In this document: positions 17,576-26,930 of the stretch, piece by piece
Layout of the letters: each line of letters begins with the position of its first letter
Numbering within the stretch: the stretch's first letter is position 1
Notes under the pieces: model-generated
What the model was told of the DNA's origin: nothing
What the model saw: only the letters and a program-made list of their open reading frames with translations
Database searches by the model: none
Made by a program: the position numbers and the translations under genes
Source: Bryobacterales bacterium
Lineage (GTDB): Bacteria; Acidobacteriota; Terriglobia; Bryobacterales; Bryobacteraceae
DNA length: 64,000 bases
Assembly (NCBI GenBank): GCA_025463005.1
Contig: JAOAPR010000206.1
Span: forward strand, 27,830-91,829
Direction: 5' to 3'

Positions 17576-18384
17576 GGTACGTTCGCTCCACCGCGCCCAT
17601 CCGTAAGCGTAGGCGGCTCGAATCCGTTCAGATGCCTGACGTCGACGTTGTTTTCATTACAGATGTATTCCATGATTTCGGCGTTCACCTGCAGGAAGAA
17701 GTGCCCGGTCAGCGTGAATGGTTTAGTATAAGCGCCAGGATCTTCAATGGTGACTTGGTATTCGATGGTTCCCAGATCCGGCCGGCGGAAGCGTTCGATG
17801 GTATGTAACTGTTCCGTATGCGGATGACCCGCGAAATCGAACCAGGTTCTGTCGTTAAATCCGACGGTGTCCACCGCCAGCGCGTCGCCATCCCAATGCC
17901 CAATGGAATCTCCATACCAGGTCGGGTTGGGATCCTTGGGATGCTCTTTATGATCGAGAAAAATCTGGCGGTAACTGTGAATATTGCCTTCAAACAGGAT
18001 GACGAACAGATTTGGCATCTGGAGGTATTTCATAGGGTACGGAGCCAGCCGTGGCACACCGGTAGGCAGGCACTGCGCCTCCGGATCGTCCTGTGAGCGA
18101 CGCGACTTCATGACGTTTTTGCCCCAGTCGTTTAGAGGGAGGGTTTCCCCTTTCGGCAGGGCGCCCTCAATGTCCACGACGAACGGACGATCGGTATTCC
18201 ATACGCCGGAGAGATCCACCTTTCCATCCGCAAGTCGCGGCGTGGGGCCGCTGGGACGCTGTTTACCCTTCCCCTTTCCTTTAGCTGCCGGCGTGCCCTC
18301 TTGTCCAGCGACAGGAATCTGTATCAAATAACACATCGTGGCTAAAGCCGCCGTTGTGATCAAACCGGCAAATCGCCTTCTCAT
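17572..18384 (-). CDS. Exported two-cysteine protein of unknown function (copy 2 of 4)
   Basis: A 270-residue protein with a signal peptide (about 1-27) and a basic GKGKGK linker, then DGKVDLSGVW (53-62), first conserved Cys in CLPTGVPR, WYGDSIGHWDGDAL followed by VDTVGFNDRTW, a HPHTEQLHTIERF segment, and second conserved Cys in EYICNEN. It belongs to the same family as the genes at 4705, 52214 and 53556 and is closest to the one at 4705, with which it shares the GFND-x-TW and PHTE segments. GGAGGAG lies 7 bases before the ATG. It stands alone on this strand and is convergent with the winged-helix gene with overlapping stop codons. Function is unknown; a periplasmic location is expected. Confidence 0.87.
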   Translation of the reverse strand: MRRRFAGLITTAALATMCYLIQIPVAGQEGTPAAKGKGKGKQRPSGPTPRLADGKVDLSGVWNTDRPFVVDIEGALPKGETLPLNDWGKNVMKSRRSQDDPEAQCLPTGVPRLAPYPMKYLQMPNLFVILFEGNIHSYRQIFLDHKEHPKDPNPTWYGDSIGHWDGDALAVDTVGFNDRTWFDFAGHPHTEQLHTIERFRRPDLGTIEYQVTIEDPGAYTKPFTLTGHFFLQVNAEIMEYICNENNVDVRHLNGFEPPTLTDGRGGANVP

Positions 18385-18528
18385 CTAAGATCTCCTCCAG
18401 CCATAAAGCGTTGACTATTCTACTTCAAGCGGGGACATAGATTTGCCGCCTTACCGGCGGGCTGGACTCGTCGAGAGGGATTCGATAGAGTCTTACCTTC
18501 ACGGCCGACTCGGAGAGGAGATACAGCC

Positions 18529-19680
18529 ATGCATCACCATACTCATGAACATTCACGGCGCGATTTTTTCAGCAGGGCCTTTGGAGGCGCACTTGCCGGG
18601 GCGTCGATTATCGAAGAAGCCTTCCTGCGTGCGACTTGGGCGCGGGCCCAGGCGCCCGGCGCCAGTACGAACCTGTTCACGATTGAGAAGGTCGCCGACG
18701 GCGTTTATGCCGCCCTGGCACGGCCGCAGGTCCTGACCAACTGCAACGCTGCCATCTTTGTGAACTCTCAGGACGTCCTCGTGGTGGACGCCCACTCGAA
18801 GCCCTCCGCAGCCGCTGCACTTATCGCCCAGATCAAGAAGGACGTTACGACCAAGCCGGTTCGCTATCTGGTCAATAGCCACTTCCACTGGGATCACACG
18901 CAGGGCGATGCTGCTTACAAAGCCGGCGGCGCTAAAGTGGACATCATCGCCAGCGATGCGACCAAGCAGTTGATGACCGAGCTTTCCCGCAATCGCCTGA
19001 AGGAATCGCTCGACAGCGTTCCCAAGCAGATCGACGACCTTCAGGCCCGGCTGGCCAAAGCGACCTCGAGCGCAGACAAGGAACGCTACACCGACCTGAT
19101 CCGGCAACTAAACGCCTATCAAACCGAGATGAAGAGTTACACACTCGAGCTGCCCACCATCACCTTTGCCAAGTCACACGTGATCAAGGACCCGGCGGGC
19201 GATCTTCATATCGAGTTCCATGGGCGCGCCCACACTGCCGGCGACGTCGCCGTATTCTCACCCCAGAAACGCGTGGTCGCTTCGGGCGATGTGATTATCG
19301 GGTTCCTGCCTAACATCGCCGACGGATATCCGAGGCCATGGCCAGCGACCATCAATTCCGTTGGGCAGCTCGCTTTCGATCACATCATTCCCGGACACGG
19401 GCCGGTCCACCACGATCGCGCGCGCATGACACAAATGCGGAATTACATCGAGGAGCTGACGGCGCGCGTCGAAGAGGGCAAGAAAGCGGGAAAGCCGCTT
19501 GCTGAATTGCAGAAGACGCTAACCATGGCGTCCATTAAAACCTTGCAAGCCAACGGATACGGCAGCTACGTCGCTGACAATCTGAATAAGTTCACGGTGT
19601 ACCTTGGGCAGAGAACCGCGGTTGAGGACCGTCTGTCCGCCAATATTGAAGCCATATACAAGAACCTGGACCGCGCTTGA
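18529..19680 (+). CDS. Tat-exported metallo-beta-lactamase-fold hydrolase
   Basis: A 383-residue protein with a His-rich N-terminus and a twin-arginine motif SRRDFFSRAFGGALAG (9-24), so it is exported folded. The metal site is HFHWDH (118-123), with a second His in HGRAHTAGD and later GHGP (about 287), the MBL-fold pattern for a dinuclear zinc or iron centre. Between the HxHxDH and the next His there is a helical insert (about 143-200) rich in Lys, Asp and Gln. It resembles SoxH/quinoprotein-relay-associated or B3-like MBL proteins; the substrate is unknown. GAGAGGAG lies 9 bases before the ATG. It is followed by the DedA-rhodanese gene after about 27 bases. Confidence 0.9.
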   Translation: MHHHTHEHSRRDFFSRAFGGALAGASIIEEAFLRATWARAQAPGASTNLFTIEKVADGVYAALARPQVLTNCNAAIFVNSQDVLVVDAHSKPSAAAALIAQIKKDVTTKPVRYLVNSHFHWDHTQGDAAYKAGGAKVDIIASDATKQLMTELSRNRLKESLDSVPKQIDDLQARLAKATSSADKERYTDLIRQLNAYQTEMKSYTLELPTITFAKSHVIKDPAGDLHIEFHGRAHTAGDVAVFSPQKRVVASGDVIIGFLPNIADGYPRPWPATINSVGQLAFDHIIPGHGPVHHDRARMTQMRNYIEELTARVEEGKKAGKPLAELQKTLTMASIKTLQANGYGSYVADNLNKFTVYLGQRTAVEDRLSANIEAIYKNLDRA

Positions 19681-19707
19681 TCGAGTGAGATAACCTTGGG
19701 TTCTGAC

Positions 19708-20670
19708 ATGGAATCCTTGCTCTCTGGGCTCTCACAACACGGCTACAGCATACTGTTCACGATCGTATTTCTGGAATCGATCGGGCTGCCAGTGCCGGCG
19801 GCACTAGCCTTGCTGGTTGCAGGCGGAGCCAGCGCGCGCGGCTCGCTTTACCTTTCACTGGTAACCGTCAGCGCTCTTCTGGCCCTAATCCTGGGCGATA
19901 CGCTCATGTTTCTGATGGGTCGCTACACAGGATGGTGGTTATTGAGTCTGCTTTGCCGTGTTTCACTCAACCCGGAGTCGTGCATTCTTCGTTCCGCGGA
20001 GTCCTTCTACCGCCGCGGGCGTACAGTTCTTGTATTCGCGAAGTTCGTGCCGGGGATTAACTCTATGGCAGCGCCGCTTGCGGGAAGCATGAATATGCGT
20101 TTCGGCCAATTCCTGGTGCTCGATCTCGCTGGCGCCGCTCTGTACGCCGTGGCATATCTATCCGTGGGTTTTCTTTTTAGCGATGTACTTGGGACTGTCA
20201 CGAAAAACTATCAGATGGTCAGTCGCATCGTGAGCTGGGGACTGGCCGTGCTCGTGGTGGGCTATTTGGGGATGAAGGCTTGGATATGGAGCAAAGCGCG
20301 CAGGCTGCCGTCGATTCCTTTTGTGAGTCCTACTGATGCCGCACAGGCGTTATCTTCGGATGCCGCGGTGATCTACGACGTCCGAAGCCACGGCTATTAC
20401 GACCGCAAGGCGACCCGCGTGCGCGGTTCCACGAGACTGGAGCCAAACGCGCTCCACCACCTCGAGAACAACATTCCCGACAGCAAGCATGTCTACCTAT
20501 ACTGCACCTGCGCTAACGACGCCACCAGCGTCCGCGTGGCTCAGCAACTGCTGCTGAAAGGCGCGCGCACCGCTGTCATTAAAGGCGGCTTGCGTGCGTG
20601 GAAGAAGGCTGGGTTGCCTCTGGAGCCAGTTCCAGCCGAAGAAATCACCGAACTACCAGTTTTCAACTGA
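19708..20670 (+). CDS. DedA-family membrane protein fused to a rhodanese domain
   Basis: About 320 residues. The N-terminal 200 residues are a DedA/SNARE-associated (VTT) domain with several membrane segments, an ESIGLPVPA motif near the start, G-R-Y-T-G-W and the F-x-KFVPGINSMAAPLAG segment typical of DedA flippases/transporters. The C-terminal part (about 210-315) is a rhodanese: IYDVRSHGYY, a Cys-containing loop YCTCANDATS and GGLRAWKKAGLP. The loop CTCANDATS differs from the canonical CRSGxRS but keeps the active-site Cys position. A TTG at 19696, four codons earlier in frame, is an alternative start. DedA proteins recycle undecaprenyl phosphate or phospholipids; what the attached rhodanese does is unclear. 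It lies just downstream of the MBL gene. Confidence 0.88.
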   Translation: MESLLSGLSQHGYSILFTIVFLESIGLPVPAALALLVAGGASARGSLYLSLVTVSALLALILGDTLMFLMGRYTGWWLLSLLCRVSLNPESCILRSAESFYRRGRTVLVFAKFVPGINSMAAPLAGSMNMRFGQFLVLDLAGAALYAVAYLSVGFLFSDVLGTVTKNYQMVSRIVSWGLAVLVVGYLGMKAWIWSKARRLPSIPFVSPTDAAQALSSDAAVIYDVRSHGYYDRKATRVRGSTRLEPNALHHLENNIPDSKHVYLYCTCANDATSVRVAQQLLLKGARTAVIKGGLRAWKKAGLPLEPVPAEEITELPVFN

Positions 20671-20832
20671 AAGATTCGTTGGCGCATCCAATCAGAGGTT
20701 CCGGTAAGGCATCGTCATTGCCTTTCGGCAGGGGCACGTTCTCCGCGGCCGAGCTGTGCCCGGATTGCACCGGGCGTACCGGCTGGACAGGTTCGCATAT
20801 ACCCGCTTAGGGGGACGTGCGATGCGATCGGA

Positions 20833-21786
20833 ATGTCGTCAGATGTATTGAAAGGTCATTTGAAGATGGTTTCATCTATGCATCGCACAATTCCAACGAT
20901 TCCAGACGAGGCCTGCTGGTCGGTAATCCTGGCCGGAGGAGAAGGCGTTCGGCTACGCCCATTGACGCGCACGATCGCAGGCGATGAAAGGCCGAAGCAG
21001 TTCTGCGCGGTAATCGGGACTGAAACGCTGTTGCAGCAAACGATTCGCCGGGTCGGACGCCTGGTGCCGCCCGAGCGGACCAAGGTTGTTTTGACCCGTA
21101 AGCACGAGCAATACTTCACAGACATGCAGGTACCTGCAGTCGTACAGCCTGACAACCGCGGAACTGCTCCCGCGATTCTTTACAGTCTGTTGTCGATTGC
21201 CAACGAGAATCCGTTCGCAAACGTGGCGCTGTTCCCGGCCGACCATCATTTCTCCGACGAGGGAGCTTTCCTCGGGCACGTCGCCGCCGCCGTCCAGGCC
21301 GTCACGCAGCAACCGGACCTGGTCATACTTCTGGGAATCGTTCCCACCGGCCCGGAGGCCGACTACGGCTGGGTTCAGCCCGGTGAACCCGTGTGTGGTG
21401 TCCTTGACGGCGGGCTCTTTCGTGTCCGCCGCTTTTGGGAAAAGCCGGCCACCGGACTCGCGGAGCAACTGATCTACGAAGGTTATCTGTGGAACACGTT
21501 CGTGCTGGTGGGTGCGATTCCCAAACTGCTTCGGCTCATTCGAAGCAGCCTGCCCGAACTTTACAGCCACTTCGAAGGCGTCCAACCGGCGATCGGGACT
21601 AGCGTGGAAAATCCAGCGATGCGGCAGATGTACAGTCGGCTTCCTGTCGCCGATTTCTCGCGCGAAGTCCTGGCCGTGCTTCCGCGAGCGTTGACTGTAT
21701 TACCCATGAAAGGTGCAAAATGGGTCGACATCGGCACTCCTGATCGGGCCCTCGCGGTTATGGCTTCACAGCAAGTCGGCGCCTAG
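20833..21786 (+). CDS. Mannose-1-phosphate guanylyltransferase-like nucleotidyltransferase
   Basis: A 317-residue protein with the sugar-nucleotidyltransferase signature LAGGEGVRLRPLT (about 33-45), PKQFCAV (about 54), RGTAPAI, a metal-binding FPADHHF and FWEKP. These match the GDP-mannose pyrophosphorylase (ManC/RfbM) group, which makes GDP-mannose from mannose-1-phosphate and GTP. It lacks the C-terminal isomerase cupin of bifunctional ManC. The C-terminal WVDIGTPDRAL is also family-typical. Start codons at 20833, 20866 and 20878 are possible; the last has a GATGG 8 bases before it, so the first 15 residues may not be translated. It has no clear operon partner and follows the DedA-rhodanese gene by 160 bases. 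Confidence 0.86.
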   Translation: MSSDVLKGHLKMVSSMHRTIPTIPDEACWSVILAGGEGVRLRPLTRTIAGDERPKQFCAVIGTETLLQQTIRRVGRLVPPERTKVVLTRKHEQYFTDMQVPAVVQPDNRGTAPAILYSLLSIANENPFANVALFPADHHFSDEGAFLGHVAAAVQAVTQQPDLVILLGIVPTGPEADYGWVQPGEPVCGVLDGGLFRVRRFWEKPATGLAEQLIYEGYLWNTFVLVGAIPKLLRLIRSSLPELYSHFEGVQPAIGTSVENPAMRQMYSRLPVADFSREVLAVLPRALTVLPMKGAKWVDIGTPDRALAVMASQQVGA

Positions 21787-21816
21787 AACCGGGCAAATGC
21801 GCCGGATGGTGCGTCT

Positions 21817-23343
21817 CTAGCCCTGCCGAACGCGTTGCGAGTCGAAGCTCTCCTGCAGAGGCACCGCCAGCGCTGTTCCCGCACGTTCCACGGCTTGCAA
21901 CATGCTTAGCAGCAACTCTTGCTGCAACGCGAGGAATTCGTCGTAGTCCGACGTGGTCACATAAGCAACTACCTCGACGTCGAGCGAATACGGCCCCACG
22001 CCGACAAAGCGTACCGGCAGGTTGCCGGTTTCCACTTTAGGATGCTCTTTGAGAATCCTGGCGAACGATGAAAGCACTTCCAGGAGCTGCTCGGACTTAG
22101 TATCCCGGCGGAGATTGAGTGTCGGGTGAAACCAGATCTTGTCGCGCCCGGAAATATTTTCAAGCTCCATGGACGAAAACTGGGCATTCGGCACGCTGAT
22201 GATCGTACGATCAGGCGTACGGATGCGAGTGGAGCGTAGGCCGATGTGCATCACAGTGCCCACGCGATCGCCGAAACGGCAGACGTCGCCGACCAGCACG
22301 GGTCGATCGCCAATCACCGAAATCCCGCCGAACAGATTTTCAATCGTCTTCTGGGCTGCGAGTGCCACAGCAAGGCCTCCCACGCCGAGTCCCGCCAGGA
22401 TGGTTGTGGTGTTGTAGCCCCAGACGCTTAATACTCCCAGGATGGCAATCAGGAAGAGCGACAGCTTCAGGATTTGCCGGCCCAGCGGAAGCACCGAATA
22501 ACTCACCGCCTGCATACGGGGGTCGAGACGTGAACGCCAGCGTTCTGTAACAAGGTCGATGATGACCGCGCCTGCCCATGCCAGGGCCAGAAAAAAGATC
22601 ATCGCCAGTGCTCGCTCTATGAAGGTCCGGGACAGCGTGGCTGGTGGCGCCAACTCCATCGCACCTCTGAGTCCGGCGACTGTTAAAGCGACACGTATAG
22701 GGCCGCGAAACCCCGGTGCTTTCACCAGCGGCCGTATCGCTGCGACAATCGCCCAAGCCAGGAACCCGGCCACGATCCAAAGCGCTATCCCGCCGCCAAG
22801 TAGAGCGATCCAGCGCCATACCGGTGTATCGAGGATTTCAAACGTTACGAGCTGTTGCGGGAGCTTTTTTTCGAACGGAGTCTCGGCTACGGCCTGGTGT
22901 GCTTTTGGAATTAGCGCCACGCTGTCGGCCGAAACGAGCCAGACGTGAAAACCCAGTCTCAATTCCACGCGCTCTAGCTGCAGCTCCAGGTTCTGCCCGT
23001 CCACGTGGAAAGTCGCAAGGTGTTCGAAGGTGGGCGCAAGGCCGTCGGACTGATCTCCCTCCGGGTCGCGGCTTAACGTGGTGATTTCGAACGGTGTATC
23101 GTCAAGAAGGTCTTCGAGCTGCCGTGCGAGATCCGGGCCATCTTTTGTTCGAGCCGCCGCAGGTACGCGCCGCAAATCGAGATAGTAGAGCGCTTTCGAA
23201 TAGTCGCGTGCATGGCAGGCTTCCAGAAACTGGAAGACGGACTCCTGAGGCGTGGTTCGGCCCAGCGGATCCTTGGTTTCAGCTACAGGTGTCTGCGCGC
23301 ACAGAACACCCGTCAGCAGGACGGCAGCCAGGAATCTAGGCAT
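21817..23343 (-). CDS. MscS-family mechanosensitive channel with periplasmic extension
   Basis: A 508-residue protein. A signal peptide (1-17) and a soluble region of about 150 residues precede four or so membrane helices. The pore helix reads GLGVGGLAVALAAQKTIENL (about 321-340), followed by FGGISVIGDRPVLVGDVCRF and LRSTRIRTPDRTIISVPN, the conserved TM3/beta-domain of MscS. The Gly/Ala packing pattern needed for gating is intact. The C-terminal beta/alpha-beta part is complete. The extended N-terminus is as in YnaI/MscK-like or YbdG-like larger members. The ATG is preceded by GAGG with 4-base spacing. It probably releases osmolytes under hypo-osmotic shock. Confidence 0.92.
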   Translation of the reverse strand: MPRFLAAVLLTGVLCAQTPVAETKDPLGRTTPQESVFQFLEACHARDYSKALYYLDLRRVPAAARTKDGPDLARQLEDLLDDTPFEITTLSRDPEGDQSDGLAPTFEHLATFHVDGQNLELQLERVELRLGFHVWLVSADSVALIPKAHQAVAETPFEKKLPQQLVTFEILDTPVWRWIALLGGGIALWIVAGFLAWAIVAAIRPLVKAPGFRGPIRVALTVAGLRGAMELAPPATLSRTFIERALAMIFFLALAWAGAVIIDLVTERWRSRLDPRMQAVSYSVLPLGRQILKLSLFLIAILGVLSVWGYNTTTILAGLGVGGLAVALAAQKTIENLFGGISVIGDRPVLVGDVCRFGDRVGTVMHIGLRSTRIRTPDRTIISVPNAQFSSMELENISGRDKIWFHPTLNLRRDTKSEQLLEVLSSFARILKEHPKVETGNLPVRFVGVGPYSLDVEVVAYVTTSDYDEFLALQQELLLSMLQAVERAGTALAVPLQESFDSQRVRQG

Positions 23344-23468
23344 ACTTCCTCATCGACACTCCTGTTTCCGCGCCACTGACAAGGGGGTTGATGACAGCAG
23401 CGACACAGCGGAGGGACACTTTATTGTGACATTACTTCCGATCGCGGCGTGCCCGGCCGCTGTGATGC

Positions 23469-23804
23469 TCAGGGCACCACTTCTACATCCAGAAGCAGAA
23501 TGAGTCCCTCCGCCACCATCGGCCGGACAGCCGGAATCAGTTTCTCTCGCAGGAAGGTTTCTTCCGCCACCACCGAAATGGAGATCGGGCGGTCGTCGGA
23601 CACCCCGAACAGGCGTTTGCGATGGATTTTGTGATGGCTGCCGAAGCCCATGATGCCGGCTTGAACCGTCGCGCCAGGCGCATCGAGATGCTCGAGTCTA
23701 CGCGTGATGCCTTCATAGAGAGCGTGCTCACCCCAAGTGTCGGATTCATCTACCAGGATGATCAGCATCTTCTGCTGCACATTCGTCGTTTGCGGGTCCG
23801 TCAT
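23469..23804 (-). CDS. DUF190 (PII-like fold) protein, last gene of the metal-efflux operon
   Basis: A 111-residue protein matching DUF190 over its whole length: ILVDESDTWGEHALYEGI, GATVQAGIMGFG, HKIHRKRLF, DRPISISVVAEE and the C-terminal LLLDVEVV strand. DUF190 proteins adopt the ferredoxin-like fold of PII signal proteins, and separate PII-like groups are linked to transporters, so a regulatory role for the adjacent pump is plausible. The ATG overlaps the pump stop codon (ATGA, 23801-23804), a clear translational-coupling arrangement. GGAGG is only 1-2 bases from the ATG, which fits re-initiation better than independent initiation. The ligand is unknown. Confidence 0.92.
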   Translation of the reverse strand: MTDPQTTNVQQKMLIILVDESDTWGEHALYEGITRRLEHLDAPGATVQAGIMGFGSHHKIHRKRLFGVSDDRPISISVVAEETFLREKLIPAVRPMVAEGLILLLDVEVVP

Positions 23805-26800
23805 TCCTCCACCGGCCTTTCTTCCGGCCTTTGCCGGATCGCCAACGCGTACAGGGCCGGGAGAGCGAGCAAGGTCAGCAGCATGGTCGACAACAATCCC
23901 CCGACCACCACGGTGGCCAAAGGGCGCTGTACATCGCTACCGACTCCGGATGCTCGTGCGGCCGGCACCATCCCCAGCAAGGCCACAATGATCATCATCA
24001 GCACCGGGCGCATCTGGGCGAGAGAACCTTCGATGATGGCTTGTTTGACTGGTAGATCGGGCTGCACGCGACGCCGCCGGTTAATTTCTGAGATCACCAG
24101 CACGCCGCTCATCACCGCGACTCCGAATAAGGAAATAAATCCCACCGCCGCCGACACGCTTAGATTGATGCCGCGCAGGTACAGGAACACGATCCCGCCC
24201 ACCAGCGAGAACGGGACGTTCATCATCACCAGCCCGGCGTATTTCGCGGAGCCGAACGTGAAGAACAGCAGCGAGAAGATAATGGCGATGGTGATGGGCA
24301 GAATGAGGCTCAGCCGTTTGCGCGCGCGTGCCAGATTCTCGAACTGTCCGCCCCACTCCACGCGATAACCGGGCGGAAGCTTGACCTGCGAATCGAAACG
24401 CCGCTGTGCATCTTCGACAAAACTTCCTTGATCGCGCCCGCGGATATTAGTCCGCACCGACACTTGGCGCCGGTTTTCACGCCGCGCGATGATGCTGGCC
24501 CCGGTGACTACCCGGATGTCGGCTAACTGGCTCAACGGTACATGGCCGCCGTCGTGCGTGGGAATCAGGATCGTTCCGATCGAATGCATGTCGGAACGCG
24601 CCTCGGGTGTGTAGCGAACGGTGATGTCAAAGCGGCGCTCACCTTCGAACATCGCGCTGACGGTGCGGCCTCCTATGGCCATTTCGATGACGTCCTGGAC
24701 GTCTTTCACGTTAATCCCGTAGCGAGCCACCTCGGCGCGGTTCACCAGGAGGCGGAGCTGGGCCTGATCGGACTCCTGCTCCACTGCGGTGTCCGCCGCT
24801 CCCGGCACCTGCCGCACGATTTCCAGACCCTGTGCGGCCAAAGTCCGCAGTACCTTCAGGTCCGGTCCGCTCAGAATAACCGCCAGATCGGCAGGCGACC
24901 CGGTAACCGCCTCAGTCACGTTGTCGATAATCGGCTGCGTAAAACTGAAAAACGTGCCCGGAATTTCGTTCTGCAGACGTTTTGCGAAAGCTTCGACGAG
25001 CTGGGGTTTGTTGCGGCCGGACGACCAGGTATCGTACGGCTTAAGCGCCACGAACAGCTCATTGCGATTTGGACCGTAAGGATCGGTTCCGGAATCGTTG
25101 CGTCCGGTCTGAGAGCTGACTAGCTGCACCTCGCCAAAAGAGCGCAGAATGCCGCGGATCTTGCCCGCGACCGCGGCCGACTCTTGCACCGACACGCCCG
25201 GCGCCAGATTCGCACGCACCCAGATGACCCCCTCATCGAGCTGCGGAAGAAACTCTGAGCCGAGTTGCGTGCCCAGGCTGAGTGCTGCGACGACGATCGC
25301 CACCGAAATGCCCACCACCGCCCACGGCCGCTGCATGACACGCGCCAGGATCCAGCCGTAGCCGCGCTGAATCCAGCGCAATACCGGGTTATCCCACGCC
25401 GTGGCGCCCCGGCCGAACAGGTACGTCGCAAGCACCGGAATCAGCGTGAGCGCCAGCAGCATGGAGCCGAGCAGAGCATAGCAAACCGTGAACGCCATGG
25501 GCGTGAATAAACGCCGCTCCACGCGCTCCAGTGTAAACAGCGGGATGTAGGCGGCAATGATGATGATCAGCGAAAAGAAGATGGGCCGCTCAACTTCCAG
25601 GGCAGCGTCCAAAATCGTCCGCAGGACACCGCTCGAACGCTGCTTGTCTGTTTCACCCGCTGGAGCGTACTCGCGCCTCTCCGCCAGACTCGAAACGATG
25701 TGCTCCACCATGATCAGTGTGCCGTCGACGATGATGCCGAAATCGAGCGCACCCAGGCTCAGCAGGTTGGCCGGGATCCCGGTGAAATGCATACACACGA
25801 AGGCGAACAGTAACGACAGCGGGATCGTAATCGCCGTGAGCAGCGCCGCGCGCACGCTACCCAGGAACAGGAACAGCACCGCCACCACGATCACCAGACC
25901 TTCGAGCAGCGTATGGCTAACCGTATGCAGGGTGTTGTGGACCAGATCCGTACGGTCGTAAATGGGAACGATACGAATACCGTCCGGCAAGCGGGTAGAG
26001 TTCAGCTCATTCACGGCTTCTTTGATGCCGTCCAGAACCTCGCTTGGATTTTCGCCGCGGCGCATCAGGACGATTCCCTCCACGCCTCCCGAGTTATCGT
26101 CCACGCCGAAAATTCCGGTGGGCGGCGCGGCGCCGATCTTCACGCATCCCAGATCGCGCACGTACACCGGCACACCCTTGGTCTCATTCACCACGACGTT
26201 TTCGATGTCGTGTACCGATTGAACCAGGCCCACGCCTCGCACGACCATCGACTGCTGGCCATTATCGAGAAGCGCTCCGCCGGCGTTGGCGCTATTTGCG
26301 CCCACAGCCTGGGCCACCTGCGCGATCGACAAATTGTATTTGCTGAGCGTTCGCGGATCGATTTCGACCTGATACTGTTTCACCAGACCGCCGAACGGGG
26401 TCACATCGGCGACGCCGGACACCTGAAGAAAACGCGGCGTCACGATCCAGTCCTGGATTTCCCGCAATTTCAGCGTGTCCGAGTGCGGACCGGTCAAGGA
26501 ATATCGGTATAGCTCTCCGATGGGCGTGGACAGCGGCCCCAGCGTAGGCGTGACGTTATCCGGCAAGTCGGCGTCGCGCAGATGCTCCAGTGCCACCTGC
26601 CGCGCGAAATAGTCATTCGTTCCGTAGGAAAACGTCAGTTCCACTACGGACAAGCCGAAAATCGTTCGAGAGCGGCGGGCGATCACGTTGGGCACGCTAT
26701 TCAGCGCGCGCTCGATCGGAATCGTCACCTGTTGTTCTACTTCTTCGGCCGCGCGTCCGGGGAACAAAGTGATGACAACAACCTGCGTATCGGAAATGTC

Positions 26801-26920
26801 GGGGTAGGCTTCGATCTGAAGCTGTTCGAAGGCCCAGATTCCCAAACCGATCAAGGCCAGGCCGCACACTAGCGTTATGAAGCGCTGCCGCAGCGCGAAC
26901 CGCAAGAGCTGAGCGATCAT
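23801..26920 (-). CDS. czcA: Heavy-metal RND efflux pump, CzcA-type
   Basis: A 1039-residue inner-membrane antiporter of the HME-RND family. Features include the N-terminal first helix, QIEAYPDISDTQVVV, repeated periplasmic porter loops and twelve predicted membrane helices. TM4 carries DFGIIVDGTLIMVEH, with the Asp, Asp and Glu that form the proton-relay/cation signature of the divalent-cation CzcA/CnrA/NccA group rather than the monovalent CusA group. The substrate is therefore more likely Co, Zn, Cd or Ni than Cu or Ag, although the exact metal cannot be told. It forms an operon with the outer-membrane factor, adaptor and DUF190 genes; start and stop codons are close or overlapping throughout. 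Confidence 0.93.
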   Translation of the reverse strand: MIAQLLRFALRQRFITLVCGLALIGLGIWAFEQLQIEAYPDISDTQVVVITLFPGRAAEEVEQQVTIPIERALNSVPNVIARRSRTIFGLSVVELTFSYGTNDYFARQVALEHLRDADLPDNVTPTLGPLSTPIGELYRYSLTGPHSDTLKLREIQDWIVTPRFLQVSGVADVTPFGGLVKQYQVEIDPRTLSKYNLSIAQVAQAVGANSANAGGALLDNGQQSMVVRGVGLVQSVHDIENVVVNETKGVPVYVRDLGCVKIGAAPPTGIFGVDDNSGGVEGIVLMRRGENPSEVLDGIKEAVNELNSTRLPDGIRIVPIYDRTDLVHNTLHTVSHTLLEGLVIVVAVLFLFLGSVRAALLTAITIPLSLLFAFVCMHFTGIPANLLSLGALDFGIIVDGTLIMVEHIVSSLAERREYAPAGETDKQRSSGVLRTILDAALEVERPIFFSLIIIIAAYIPLFTLERVERRLFTPMAFTVCYALLGSMLLALTLIPVLATYLFGRGATAWDNPVLRWIQRGYGWILARVMQRPWAVVGISVAIVVAALSLGTQLGSEFLPQLDEGVIWVRANLAPGVSVQESAAVAGKIRGILRSFGEVQLVSSQTGRNDSGTDPYGPNRNELFVALKPYDTWSSGRNKPQLVEAFAKRLQNEIPGTFFSFTQPIIDNVTEAVTGSPADLAVILSGPDLKVLRTLAAQGLEIVRQVPGAADTAVEQESDQAQLRLLVNRAEVARYGINVKDVQDVIEMAIGGRTVSAMFEGERRFDITVRYTPEARSDMHSIGTILIPTHDGGHVPLSQLADIRVVTGASIIARRENRRQVSVRTNIRGRDQGSFVEDAQRRFDSQVKLPPGYRVEWGGQFENLARARKRLSLILPITIAIIFSLLFFTFGSAKYAGLVMMNVPFSLVGGIVFLYLRGINLSVSAAVGFISLFGVAVMSGVLVISEINRRRRVQPDLPVKQAIIEGSLAQMRPVLMMIIVALLGMVPAARASGVGSDVQRPLATVVVGGLLSTMLLTLLALPALYALAIRQRPEERPVEE

Positions 26921-26930
26921 GCCGAAAGCC

